Source: Mycobacterium sp. 852014-50255_SCH5639931 (GTDB lineage: Bacteria; Actinomycetota; Actinomycetes; Mycobacteriales; Mycobacteriaceae). Taken from it: DNA of 64,000 nt. The notes under the pieces were generated by a model. The model made no database searches and had not been told where the DNA came from. It saw only the letters and a list, made by a program, of their open reading frames with translations. Of the stretch, positions 52,479 through 62,751 are shown piece by piece. The stretch spans positions 124,001 to 188,000 of the forward strand of contig NZ_LZSV01000031.1 in the NCBI RefSeq assembly GCF_001665605.1, given 5' to 3'. Position 1 is the first letter of the stretch. Every line of letters begins with the position of its first letter. The translations under genes were made by a program, and so were the position numbers.

Positions 52479-52586
52479 TGGCAGCCAAAGATTGGCAGGT
52501 TTCCGCCGGCCCCGCATTCCCCGACCTTCCGCCGGTCCGCCGCACATAACCGACCGCGGCGTCGCGGACACACCGAAAGGCATGAC

Positions 52587-53474
52587 ATGGCCACCTGGAA
52601 AGACACGCCCACGCGCAAGATTCGTGCCAACGGCGTCGACTTCGCCTACCGCGAGGTCGGAACCGGCGCAGGTGTTCCCGTGGTCTTCCTGCACCACCTG
52701 ACCGCGGTGCTCGACGACTGGGATCCCCGAGTCATCGACGGCATCGCCGCGCACCGCCACGTCATCGCGTTCGACAATCGGGGCGTCGGCGCGACGAGCT
52801 CCAAGGTGCCCAGCAACATCGACCAGATGGGCGCGGACGCCATCGCATTCGTCCGGGCGCTAGGCCTGACGCACGTGGATCTGCTGGGATTCTCACTCGG
52901 CGGCGGCGTCGCCCAGATGGTTGCCCTGCAGGAACCAAGCCTGGTGCGACGCATGATCCTGGCCGGAACGGGGCCGCGCGGCGGAGGAGGCATCGAACAG
53001 ATCACCAAGATCTTCGTCATCGCCTATCTCAAAGCCGCGCTCACGCGTAGCGATCCAAGAAACTTTCTGTTCTTCCCCCGCACCCCGGAGGGAAAGCGTG
53101 CCGCGTCCGATTATTTGCGCCGCCTGAAAGAACGCGCGCTCGACCGCGACAAGCCCATATCGGTTCAGGCCCGCGTCGCGCAACTGAAGGCGATCCGAGC
53201 GGCCGGCCTGAGTGCCCCCGACGACCTCTCTGCGATCACCCAACCGGTTCTTGTCGTCAACGGCGACCACGATCTGATGGTCGAAAGCAGCCTCTCCGCC
53301 GACATGGCACGACGGATTCCCAACGCGCAGTTGAGGATCTATCCCCGCTCCGGCCACGGCGGCGTGTTCCAGTACCACGAGACCTTCGTCGCCGATGTTT
53401 TGCGCTTTCTGGGCGAGGAGTCAACCACCGAAGAAAAGGGAGTGTCCGATGAACAACACGCACCACAAAGATGA
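52587..53474 (+). CDS. Alpha/beta hydrolase, first of a paralogous pair
   Basis: A 295-residue alpha/beta hydrolase of the haloperoxidase/esterase type: FLHHLTAVLDDWDPRVIDGIA, FDNRGVGATSSKVP, nucleophile elbow LLGFSLGGGVAQM, the acid in NGDHDLMVES and the base in RSGHGGVFQYHE. Substrate unknown. ATG 52587 lies 14 bases after an AAAGGC. The second hydrolase gene begins inside its last 26 bases, and the two proteins are alike over their length. Probably controlled by the divergent TetR. Confidence 0.88.
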   Translation: MATWKDTPTRKIRANGVDFAYREVGTGAGVPVVFLHHLTAVLDDWDPRVIDGIAAHRHVIAFDNRGVGATSSKVPSNIDQMGADAIAFVRALGLTHVDLLGFSLGGGVAQMVALQEPSLVRRMILAGTGPRGGGGIEQITKIFVIAYLKAALTRSDPRNFLFFPRTPEGKRAASDYLRRLKERALDRDKPISVQARVAQLKAIRAAGLSAPDDLSAITQPVLVVNGDHDLMVESSLSADMARRIPNAQLRIYPRSGHGGVFQYHETFVADVLRFLGEESTTEEKGVSDEQHAPQR

Positions 53475-54312
53475 CCTGATCCTGTCCTACCGCGATGCGC
53501 CGGCACGCTCGGTCAGCGCCGGCGGCGTGACCTTCGTGTATCGAGAACTGGGCCCCAAAGGGGGTGTGCCCGTGGTGTTCTTGGTCCATCTCGCAGCGAC
53601 CCTGGATAACTGGGATCCCCGCATCATCGATCCCATTGCCGCCCACCACCACGTCATCGCATTCGACAACCGCGGGGTGGGCGCCTCCAGTGGTGAGGTG
53701 CCGTTGACCGTCGAGGCTATGGCCGATGACGCTTACATGTTCATTCAGGCACTCGGCCATCACACCGTCGACATCTTCGCGTTCTCGCTCGGCGGCATGG
53801 TCGCCCAGGCGCTCGTGCTCAAGCACCCGGACGTCGTCCGCAAGCTGATCTTGACCGGCACCGGACCAGCGGGCGGAAAGGCGATCGATAAGGTGGCCGG
53901 GGTCACCTACTACGACATGGTTCGCGCGACCCTCACGCGTCGCGATCCCAAGGAGTATCTCTTCTTCAATCGCGACGCCACTGGCCGCCGCGCGGGCCGC
54001 GAGTTCGTAGAACGCCTCGAGGAACGCACTGAGGATCGCGACGCTCCGATCACGATCAAAGCATTTCAGCGGCAACTCAAGGCGATCAAGAAATGGGGGC
54101 GCTCGACACCGGCCGTCTTGTCGGGAATCAGCCAGCCGACCCTCATCGCCAACGGCGACCACGACCGGATGGTGCCGACCGTGCTCTCCGAGGACCTGCA
54201 CCGCAGAATCCCCGGTTCGCAACTCATCATCTACCCGAACTCCGGCCACGGCGGGATCTTCCAGTACCACACCGACTTCTCGGCGAAGGCTGTCGCTTTC
54301 CTGACCGACTGA
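53449..54312 (+). CDS. Alpha/beta hydrolase, second of a paralogous pair
   Basis: A 287-residue hydrolase paralogous to the previous one: FLVHLAATLDNWDPRIIDPIA, FDNRGVGASSGEVP, nucleophile FAFSLGGMVAQAL, acid NGDHDRMVPT, base NSGHGGIFQYHT. All triad residues appear present. The ATG at 53449, with AAAAGGGAG upstream, lies 26 bases inside the first hydrolase gene, giving coupled expression. The substrate is unknown; the same fold serves lactones, esters and peroxy acids. Confidence 0.88.
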   Translation: MNNTHHKDDLILSYRDAPARSVSAGGVTFVYRELGPKGGVPVVFLVHLAATLDNWDPRIIDPIAAHHHVIAFDNRGVGASSGEVPLTVEAMADDAYMFIQALGHHTVDIFAFSLGGMVAQALVLKHPDVVRKLILTGTGPAGGKAIDKVAGVTYYDMVRATLTRRDPKEYLFFNRDATGRRAGREFVERLEERTEDRDAPITIKAFQRQLKAIKKWGRSTPAVLSGISQPTLIANGDHDRMVPTVLSEDLHRRIPGSQLIIYPNSGHGGIFQYHTDFSAKAVAFLTD

Positions 54313-54340
54313 CGAATCCGTGTGGGGTGTGCCCGCATCA

Positions 54341-54355
54341 CCGACGTATCGTCGG
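54341..54355. terminator. Short hairpin between hydrolase and yhjD-like gene
   Basis: CCGACG, TAT, CGTCGG: a six-base stem 29 bases after the hydrolase stop, in the gap between convergent genes. It is short and lacks a U-tract, so its role is uncertain. Confidence 0.4.
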
Positions 54356-54389
54356 GGCCCGGCCCCTGGCGGGCAAAGCGTTCCGACCG

Positions 54390-55418
54390 CTACCGGCCCC
54401 GCCGCGTGACACGCGAAAGAGCCAGCGCCCCAACGGCTCCCATCGCCATCGCGGTCAGCGTCTGCCGCGTGCTGATCCCCTCGTCCAGTTGCACGCGCGG
54501 GGCGATGATCGCCGGCGCGGGCGGTGCGACGTGGCGGGTGCGCGGGTGATCGGATGCCGTCGCCGCCCACGCGGTGCAGAAGAGCACGAGATACGAGGTG
54601 ATGTAGGCGAACACCATCAGACCCAGCACCGGGCCGAACGTGGCTCCCGCGGGGCTGCGCAACACCACCCGCAGATAGATGGAACCCACCTGCTTGAACG
54701 CTTCGAACCCGACCGCCGCCATCAGCGCGCCGCGCGCCGAGTCGGCCAGGCTGACCTTCTCGCGCGGCAGCCGGGCGATCATCCAGGTGAACAGCATCCA
54801 CGAGATGGCGGTCGAGATCACGATCGACAACAGCCAAAACAGCCAGTCCAATACCGAAAGCTGCGGCACCCCAAGCCATTTCAACAGTGCGGCGAGGGGC
54901 GCGTCATGGCCAACGGTGGTCAGGCCGACAGTGGCCACGATCACCGCGAAGGTCCCCAGCATGGCCAACAGATCGGAAAGCTTGTTGCGCACGAAGCCCG
55001 GCGACTCGATGCGCTCGTCCCACCACATCTCCGTCAACGCCTGGCGTAGATGCGATATCCAGCCCAGACCCGCCCAGACCGCGGTGGCCAGGCCGATCAC
55101 ACCCACCGACGCCCGCGCATCGATCGCCGAGTTCATCAAGTCGAGCAGCTGATCGCCCAGCGCGCCGGTCACCTGGGACCGGATGTGGTCGTCGATCGAT
55201 TTCAGCAGCTCGGGCCGCCGGACCAGGATGAACCCGAAGGCCGCGAAACCGACCATCAGCAAAGGGAATAGCGCGAAGATCGTGTAATAGGTGAGGCCGG
55301 CCGCGAAGAACCCGCCGTTGCGGTCGTCGAAGCGCTGGTAGGCGCGCAGGACGTGGTCGAGCCAGCCGTACCGGGCCCGCAGCCGGTCGAGGGCGCCCGC
55401 CTTGGCCGGCTCGCTCAT
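54390..55418 (-). CDS. YihY/BrkB-family membrane protein (Rv3335c-like)
   Basis: A 342-residue inner-membrane protein with about six helices. Family patterns include FFAAGLTYYTIFALFPLLMVGFAAF near the N-terminus, GVIGLATAVWAGLGWISHLRQAL and SLADSARGALMAAVGFEAFKQVGSIYL. Earlier called RNase BN in error; the true role of the YihY/YhjD family is unsettled (transport or LPS-related in Gram-negatives). It starts 7 bases after the trpS stop, so the two are probably one transcript, as in M. tuberculosis. Confidence 0.9.
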   Translation of the reverse strand: MSEPAKAGALDRLRARYGWLDHVLRAYQRFDDRNGGFFAAGLTYYTIFALFPLLMVGFAAFGFILVRRPELLKSIDDHIRSQVTGALGDQLLDLMNSAIDARASVGVIGLATAVWAGLGWISHLRQALTEMWWDERIESPGFVRNKLSDLLAMLGTFAVIVATVGLTTVGHDAPLAALLKWLGVPQLSVLDWLFWLLSIVISTAISWMLFTWMIARLPREKVSLADSARGALMAAVGFEAFKQVGSIYLRVVLRSPAGATFGPVLGLMVFAYITSYLVLFCTAWAATASDHPRTRHVAPPAPAIIAPRVQLDEGISTRQTLTAMAMGAVGALALSRVTRRGR

Positions 55419-55425
55419 GGTGAAC

Positions 55426-56445
55426 TCATCCTCGTTGCGGAAGGAAACCTAACCGATCGTAGACCCGCCGAACGGTTTCGCCGGCCACATCCTCGGCCCG
55501 GTGTGCCCCGGCCGCCAGGATCCCCTCCAATTCGGCTGGGTCAGCCAGCAATTCGTCGACGCGGGCCTTGATCGGGCTGACGAACTCGACGACCGCCTCG
55601 GCGGTCTCCTTCTTCAGGTCGCCGTAGCCCCGTCCGGCGTAGCCTTCCACGAGCTTGTCGATGCCGACGCCGGTGACCGCGGACTGGATGGTCAGCAGGT
55701 TGGACACGCCCGGCTTCGCGTCGGTGTCGAAGCGGATCTCACGCTCGCTGTCGGTGACCGCCGAGCGAATCTTCTTCGCGGACGCGGCGGGATCGTCGAG
55801 CAGGTTGATCAAGCCGGCATCGGTGGCCGCCGACTTGCTCATCTTCGACGTCGGCTCCTGCAGGTCGTAGATCTTGGCGGTGACCTTCGGGATCAGCAGG
55901 TCGGGAACCACGAACGTGTCGGGGAACCGGCTGTTGAACCGCTGGGCCACGTCGCGCGCCAGCTCGAGATGCTGGCGCTGGTCCTCGCCCACCGGCACCA
56001 GCTCGGCGTCGTAGGCCAGGACGTCGGCGGCCTGCAACACCGGATAGGTGAACAGGCCCACGGTGGTGGAGTCGCCGCCCTGGCGGGCCGACTTGTCTTT
56101 GAACTGCGTCATCCGCGAGGCCTGACCGAAGCCGGTGAAGCAGCCCAGCACCCAGGCCAGCTGGGAGTGCGCGGGCACGTGGCTCTGCACGAAGATCGTG
56201 CTGCGGGCGGGGTCGATGCCCAGCGCCAGGTATTGGGCGGCCGTGGCCAGGGTCCGGCGGCGCAGCGCGTCGGGATCCTGGGGGATCGTGATGGCGTGCA
56301 GGTCGACCACGCAGAAGAAGGGCTCGTGATCGTCCTGCAGCGCGACCCACTGGGTGATGGCACCCAAGGCGTTCCCCAGGTGAAGCGAATCGGAGGTGGG
56401 CTGCACGCCGGAGAAAATCCGGCGGGATCCGGTAGCGGTGCTCAT
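55426..56445 (-). CDS. trpS: Tryptophanyl-tRNA synthetase
   Basis: A 339-residue class Ic synthetase charging tRNA-Trp. It has the HIGH-type motif SGVQPTSDSLHLGNALGAI, the tryptophan-pocket stretch YPVLQAADVLAYDAELVPVGEDQRQHLELARD, and the KMSKS loop EPTSKMSKSAATD. ATG start. The length is normal. It is divergent from the alpha/beta hydrolase gene at 56585, and followed closely by the Rv3335c-like gene. Confidence 0.96.
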   Translation of the reverse strand: MSTATGSRRIFSGVQPTSDSLHLGNALGAITQWVALQDDHEPFFCVVDLHAITIPQDPDALRRRTLATAAQYLALGIDPARSTIFVQSHVPAHSQLAWVLGCFTGFGQASRMTQFKDKSARQGGDSTTVGLFTYPVLQAADVLAYDAELVPVGEDQRQHLELARDVAQRFNSRFPDTFVVPDLLIPKVTAKIYDLQEPTSKMSKSAATDAGLINLLDDPAASAKKIRSAVTDSEREIRFDTDAKPGVSNLLTIQSAVTGVGIDKLVEGYAGRGYGDLKKETAEAVVEFVSPIKARVDELLADPAELEGILAAGAHRAEDVAGETVRRVYDRLGFLPQRG

Positions 56446-56584
56446 GATGCACCGATCTTTTCACGCGGCCCGCTTCTGCCGAGTGCCCGGCCAGCCGGGC
56501 CCCCGCCTTCCAGAGTGCGGCGAGACGGGCGCTCGCGCTGCCCTCGCTTGCGGTACCGGCGGTACCGCCTTTAATGTCGGCGGT

Positions 56585-57454
56585 ATGGGGAGCAAGAGGA
56601 CGAACAGCAACACAGGGACGCGGCCACCGATCCACCTCGGTTCGGGACAGCCGGTTCTGTTGCTGCACCCGTTCCTGCTGTCCCAGGCGGTCTGGGAGGA
56701 CGTCGCCCGGCGGTTGGCCGACACCGGGCGGTATGAGGTTTTCGCCCCGACGATGGCCGGCCACAATGGCGGGCCGCCCGCCGGGACCTGGTTCCTGTCT
56801 TCGGCGGTGCTGGCCGACCACGTGGAGCACCAGATGGACGAGCTGGGCTGGGATACCGCCCACATCGTCGGCAACTCGCTGGGCGGCTGGGTCGCGTTCG
56901 AGCTCGAGCGACGCGGGCGGGCGCGCAGCGTCATGGGCATCGCCCCGGCCGGCGGCTGGACGCGGTGGAGCCCGGCCAAGTTCGAGGTGATCGCCAAGTT
57001 CATCCTCGGCATTCCGCTACTGGTGCTGGCCTGGCTGTTCGGCCCGAAGGTGATGCGCCTGCCGTTCAGCCGCCAGCTGGCCACCTACGCGATCAGCGCA
57101 ACGCCGGAGGGGATCAGCGACTCTCAACTGCTCGGCTGCATCGACGACGTCGCCCACTGCCCGGCCTACTTCCAGCTGCTGGTCAAGTCGCTGCTGCTGC
57201 ACGGCCTGCAGGAGCTCGCCGAAAACGCCGTCCCGGCGCACCTGGTGATCTGCGAGAAGGACCGGATTGTGCCCGCACCCAGGTTCAGCCGGCATTTCAC
57301 CACCCATCTGCCCGACGACCACCAGGTCACCGAGCTCGACGGCGTGGGGCACATCCCGATGTTCGAGGCGCCCGAGCGCGTGGCCGAACTGATCACCGAG
57401 TTCCTCGACGAGTGCACCGCCGCAAGCCGGGGCGCGAACCCATCGGCTAGTTAG
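56585..57454 (+). CDS. Alpha/beta hydrolase (intact form of Rv3337/Rv3338)
   Basis: A 289-residue alpha/beta hydrolase: LLLHPFLLSQAVWEDVA, PTMAGHNGG, nucleophile VGNSLGGWVAFEL, a mid-domain hydrophobic stretch (FILGIPLLVLAWLFGPKVM), acid CEKDRIVPAP and base GVGHIPMFEAPE. In M. tuberculosis the same region is annotated as two adjacent pieces, Rv3337 and Rv3338; here one frame covers both. Substrate unknown. ATG at 56585. Its end overlaps icd1 by eight bases in convergent orientation. Confidence 0.85.
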   Translation: MGSKRTNSNTGTRPPIHLGSGQPVLLLHPFLLSQAVWEDVARRLADTGRYEVFAPTMAGHNGGPPAGTWFLSSAVLADHVEHQMDELGWDTAHIVGNSLGGWVAFELERRGRARSVMGIAPAGGWTRWSPAKFEVIAKFILGIPLLVLAWLFGPKVMRLPFSRQLATYAISATPEGISDSQLLGCIDDVAHCPAYFQLLVKSLLLHGLQELAENAVPAHLVICEKDRIVPAPRFSRHFTTHLPDDHQVTELDGVGHIPMFEAPERVAELITEFLDECTAASRGANPSAS

Positions 57455-58676
57455 CCAGCTTCTTTTCCAGGTTCTCGGCGATCGAGTTGAGGAACTCCTC
57501 GCTCTGCTGCCATTCCTGGTCGGGGCCGATGAGGATGGCCAGGTCCTTGGTCATCTTCCCGCTCTCCACCGTCTCGACCACCACGTTTTCCAGCGTCTGG
57601 GCGAACTCGATCACCTCCGGGGTGCCGTCGAGCTTGCCGCGGTGCTGCAGCCCACGCGTCCAGGCGAAGATCGAGGCGATCGGGTTCGTCGACGTCGGCT
57701 TGCCGGCCTGGTACTGGCGGAAGTGCCGGGTGACGGTGCCGTGGGCGGCCTCGGCCTCGACCGTCTTGCCGTCGGCGGTCATCAGCACCGACGTCATCAG
57801 CCCCAACGATCCGTAGCCCTGCGCGACCAGGTCGGACTGGACGTCGCCGTCGTAGTTCTTGCAGGCCCACACGTAGCCGCCCTCCCACTTGAGGCAGGCG
57901 GCCACCATGTCGTCGATCAGCCGGTGCTCGTAGGTCAGCCCCTCGGCCTCGAACTTGTCCTTGAACTCCTCGTCGTAGATGCGCTGGAACTCGTCCTTGA
58001 ACATGCCGTCGTAGGCCTTGAGGATGGTGTTCTTGGTGGACAGGTACACCGGCCACTTGGCGTTCAGGCCGTAGGCCAGCGAGGCGCGCGCGAAATCCCG
58101 GATGGATTCCTTGAAGTTGTACATCCCCATCACGACACCACCGTCGTCGGGGATGGACACCACCTCGTGCACCATCGGCTTGCTGCCGTCCGACGGTGTG
58201 AACGTGATCGAGACGGTGCCCGGCTTGTCGACCTTGAAGTTCGTCGCCCGGTACTGGTCGCCGAACGCGTGGCGGCCGATGACGATCGGCTTGGTCCAGC
58301 CGGGCACCAGGCGCGGCACGTTGGAGATCACGATCGGCTCACGGAAGATGGTGCCGCCCAGGATGTTCCGGATCGTGCCGTTGGGTGACAGCCACATCTT
58401 CTTCAGGTTGAATTCGGAGACACGGGCCTCGTCGGGGGTGATGGTGGCGCACTTGACACCCACCCGGTGCTTCTTGATGGCGTACGCGGCGTCGATCGTC
58501 ACCTGATCGTTGGTGCGGTCGCGGTTTTCGATGCCCAGGTCGTAGTAGTCCAGGTGGATGTCGAGATGCGGCAGGATCAGCATGTCCTTGATGAACTTCC
58601 AGATGACCCGGGTCATCTCGTCACCGTCGAGCTCGACTATGGGCCCCTTGACTTTGATCTTGTATTCGCCTGACAT
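57447..58676 (-). CDS. icd1: NADP-dependent isocitrate dehydrogenase, dimeric type
   Basis: A 409-residue TCA enzyme converting isocitrate to 2-oxoglutarate with NADP. Features include DGDEMTRVIWKFIK, the isocitrate-site SPNGTIRNILGGTIFREPI, metal-binding YENYDGDVQSD-like CKNYDGDVQSDLVAQGYGSLGLM, and EAAHGTVTRHFRQYQ. It is the eukaryote-like homodimeric form. It lies 34 bases downstream of icd2 on the same strand. Matches Rv3339c. Confidence 0.96.
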   Translation of the reverse strand: MSGEYKIKVKGPIVELDGDEMTRVIWKFIKDMLILPHLDIHLDYYDLGIENRDRTNDQVTIDAAYAIKKHRVGVKCATITPDEARVSEFNLKKMWLSPNGTIRNILGGTIFREPIVISNVPRLVPGWTKPIVIGRHAFGDQYRATNFKVDKPGTVSITFTPSDGSKPMVHEVVSIPDDGGVVMGMYNFKESIRDFARASLAYGLNAKWPVYLSTKNTILKAYDGMFKDEFQRIYDEEFKDKFEAEGLTYEHRLIDDMVAACLKWEGGYVWACKNYDGDVQSDLVAQGYGSLGLMTSVLMTADGKTVEAEAAHGTVTRHFRQYQAGKPTSTNPIASIFAWTRGLQHRGKLDGTPEVIEFAQTLENVVVETVESGKMTKDLAILIGPDQEWQQSEEFLNSIAENLEKKLAN

Positions 58677-58710
58677 ATCGAGCCCGACTTTCTGTTTGCG
58701 GCTCTTAACC

Positions 58711-60948
<2,238 letters not shown>

Positions 60949-61057
60949 GGTCCCTCTCCCGGCGTGGCAAATCTTCGAATATCGGTCAGATCTCTGGGGG
61001 GCTCAGCGTTCTTCCTGCCACGTTATCAAGGGCGTTTGGCCAGGTGTCGACCCGCCA

Positions 61058-61088
61058 TTGGCACGAAGTCGGCACAGTAAGCTAATCT
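61058..61088 (+). promoter_or_regulatory. Candidate promoter of the SAM-IV leader and metC operon
   Basis: TTGGCA and TAATCT separated by 19 bases. The -10 element ends seven bases before the riboswitch starts at 61096, placing the transcript start at the aptamer's 5' edge. The spacing is slightly long for a housekeeping promoter. Confidence 0.45.
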
Positions 61089-61095
61089 TCGTATT

Positions 61096-61212
61096 GGTCA
61101 TGAGTGCCAGCATCAAGCCCCGGCTTGCTGGCCGGCAACCCTCCAACCGCGGTGGGGTGCCCCGGGTGATGACCAGGTCTAGTAGCCACAGGCTGCGCGG
61201 CAAGCGCGGGTC
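61096..61212 (+). promoter_or_regulatory. SAM-IV riboswitch controlling metC-metA
   Basis: The stretch from GGTCATGAGTGCCAGC to GCGGCAAGCGCGGGTC follows the actinobacterial SAM-IV aptamer closely. It includes the GGTCAT/ATGACC closing helix, the GCCCCGG core, the ACCGCGGT hairpin and the 3' pseudoknot strand. It senses S-adenosylmethionine and lowers expression of downstream methionine genes; this location, before the metC homologue, is the known mycobacterial one. The 412 bases between icd2 and metC hold this element, its platform, a candidate mini-ORF and the promoter. Confidence 0.93.
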
Positions 61213-61240
61213 CGCCATAACGGACCCCTGACTAGAGGGG
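61208..61240 (+). promoter_or_regulatory. Possible riboswitch expression platform (two exclusive hairpins)
   Basis: GGGTCCG (61208-61214) can pair with CGGACCC (61221-61227), using the aptamer's last bases. Alternatively CCCCT (61225-61229) can pair with AGGGG (61236-61240), hiding a Shine-Dalgarno sequence eight bases before the ATG at 61249. The two hairpins share bases, so only one can form. This suggests SAM binding frees the second hairpin and blocks translation. Pairing was judged by eye. Confidence 0.5.
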
Positions 61241-61248
61241 AAGACGTG

Positions 61249-61308
61249 ATGTGCACATATCCAGCTTCTTCGGATCGGCCCATGTGTCGAATCGTGTCGC
61301 GCTGCTAA
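61249..61308 (+). CDS. Candidate cysteine-containing leader mini-ORF of metC
   Basis: A 19-residue frame, MCTYPASSDRPMCRIVSRC, starting at ATG with AGGGG eight bases upstream and ending with TAA 52 bases before metC. Three of 19 residues are Cys, including the second and the last. In mycobacteria small Cys-containing leader peptides have been reported to attenuate cysteine-related genes. Here one would sit between a SAM riboswitch and a sulfhydrylase gene. It could also be chance; codon bias cannot be judged on 19 codons. Confidence 0.45.
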   Translation: MCTYPASSDRPMCRIVSRC

Positions 61309-61360
61309 CCCGCAACCCCGATACCCGATTCGCCAATCTCGAAGCAGAAAGCAAACCCAC

Positions 61361-62740
61361 GTGAGCCCCGACAACAGCACCACCAGCAACGACGACACCG
61401 ACCCGACCGCCCGCTGGTCGTTCGAGACCAAGCAGGTGCACGCCGGTCAGCAACCGGACCCGGCGACCAACGCCCGCGCCCTGCCGATCTACCAGACCAC
61501 GTCCTACACGTTCGACGACACCACCCACGCCGCCGCGCTGTTCGGACTGGAAGTTCCGGGCAACATCTACACCCGGATCGGCAACCCGACCACCGACGTC
61601 GTCGAGCAACGCATCGCCGCGCTCGAGGGCGGTGTGGCCTCGCTCTTCTTGAGCTCCGGGCAGGCCGCTGAGACCTTCGCCATACTGAACCTCGCGTTTG
61701 CCGGGGATCACATCGTCTCCAGCCCGCGGCTCTACGGCGGCACATACAACCTGTTCCACTATTCGCTGGCCAAGCTCGGCATCGAGGTCAGCTTCGTCGA
61801 CGACCCCGACGACCCGGACTCCTGGCAGGCCGCCGTGCGACCGAACACCAAGGCGTTCTTCGGCGAGACCATCTCGAATCCGCAGATCGACGTGCTGGAC
61901 ATCCCCGGGGTGGCCGGCGTCGCCCACGCCAACGGGATACCGCTGATCGTCGACAACACCATCGCCACGCCCTACCTGATCCAGCCGTTCAAGCACGGCG
62001 CGGACATCGTGGTGCATTCGGCCACCAAGTACCTGGGCGGGCACGGCTCGGCGATCGCCGGCGTCATCGTCGACGGCGGCACCTTCGACTGGACGCAGGG
62101 CCGCTTCCCCGGATTCACCACACCCGACCCGAGCTACCACGGCGTGGTGTTCGCCGAGCTCGGCCCGCCGGCGTATGCGCTGAAGGCGCGCGTGCAACTG
62201 CTGCGCGACCTCGGTTCCGCCGCTTCGCCATTCAACGCGTTCCTGGTGGCTCAGGGCATCGAAACGCTGAGCTTGCGCATGGAGCGCCACGTCGCGAACG
62301 CGCAGCGCGTGGCCGAGTACCTGGCCGGCCACGACGGCGTGTTGTCGGTCAACTACGCCGGCCTGCCAAGCTCGCCGTGGCACGAGCGCGGAAAAAAGCT
62401 GGCGCCCAAAGGAACCGGCGCGGTGCTGGCGTTCGAGCTGGCCGGCGGCGTCGAGGCCGGCAAGGCGTTCGTGAACGCCCTGAAGCTGCACAGCCACGTC
62501 GCGAACATCGGCGATGTGCGTTCGCTGGTGATCCACCCGGCGTCCACCACCCACGCGCAGCTGAGCCCGGCCGAGCAGCTGAGCACCGGGGTCAGCCCGG
62601 GACTGGTGCGGCTGGCCGTCGGCATCGAGGGCATCGACGACATCCTGGCCGACCTGGAGCTCGGGTTCGCCGCGGCGCGCAAGTACGGTGCGGACGCGCA
62701 AACCTCGGGCGCCGACCCGCAAGCCGTGGCGGCGTTCTAA
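61361..62740 (+). CDS. metC: O-acetylhomoserine sulfhydrylase MetC
   Basis: A 459-residue PLP enzyme of the Cys/Met-metabolism family that makes homocysteine from O-acetylhomoserine and sulfide. Motifs: YQTTSYTFDDTTHAA, EGGVASLFLSSGQAAETFA, SPRLYGGTYNLFHY, VDNTIATPYLIQP and the Schiff-base Lys in HSATKYLGGHGSAIAG. GTG start (MSPDNSTTSN), with no strong ribosome site upstream, which fits a start dependent on upstream translation. First gene after the SAM-IV riboswitch, 11 bases before metA. Matches Rv3340. Confidence 0.95.
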   Translation: MSPDNSTTSNDDTDPTARWSFETKQVHAGQQPDPATNARALPIYQTTSYTFDDTTHAAALFGLEVPGNIYTRIGNPTTDVVEQRIAALEGGVASLFLSSGQAAETFAILNLAFAGDHIVSSPRLYGGTYNLFHYSLAKLGIEVSFVDDPDDPDSWQAAVRPNTKAFFGETISNPQIDVLDIPGVAGVAHANGIPLIVDNTIATPYLIQPFKHGADIVVHSATKYLGGHGSAIAGVIVDGGTFDWTQGRFPGFTTPDPSYHGVVFAELGPPAYALKARVQLLRDLGSAASPFNAFLVAQGIETLSLRMERHVANAQRVAEYLAGHDGVLSVNYAGLPSSPWHERGKKLAPKGTGAVLAFELAGGVEAGKAFVNALKLHSHVANIGDVRSLVIHPASTTHAQLSPAEQLSTGVSPGLVRLAVGIEGIDDILADLELGFAAARKYGADAQTSGADPQAVAAF

Positions 62741-62751
62741 GGACCCCGGCG

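Noticed and set aside
61232..62722. Long antisense frame (496 codons) over metC
   Set aside because: Shadow of the metC codon pattern; no recognisable domain and metC is unmistakable on the sense strand.
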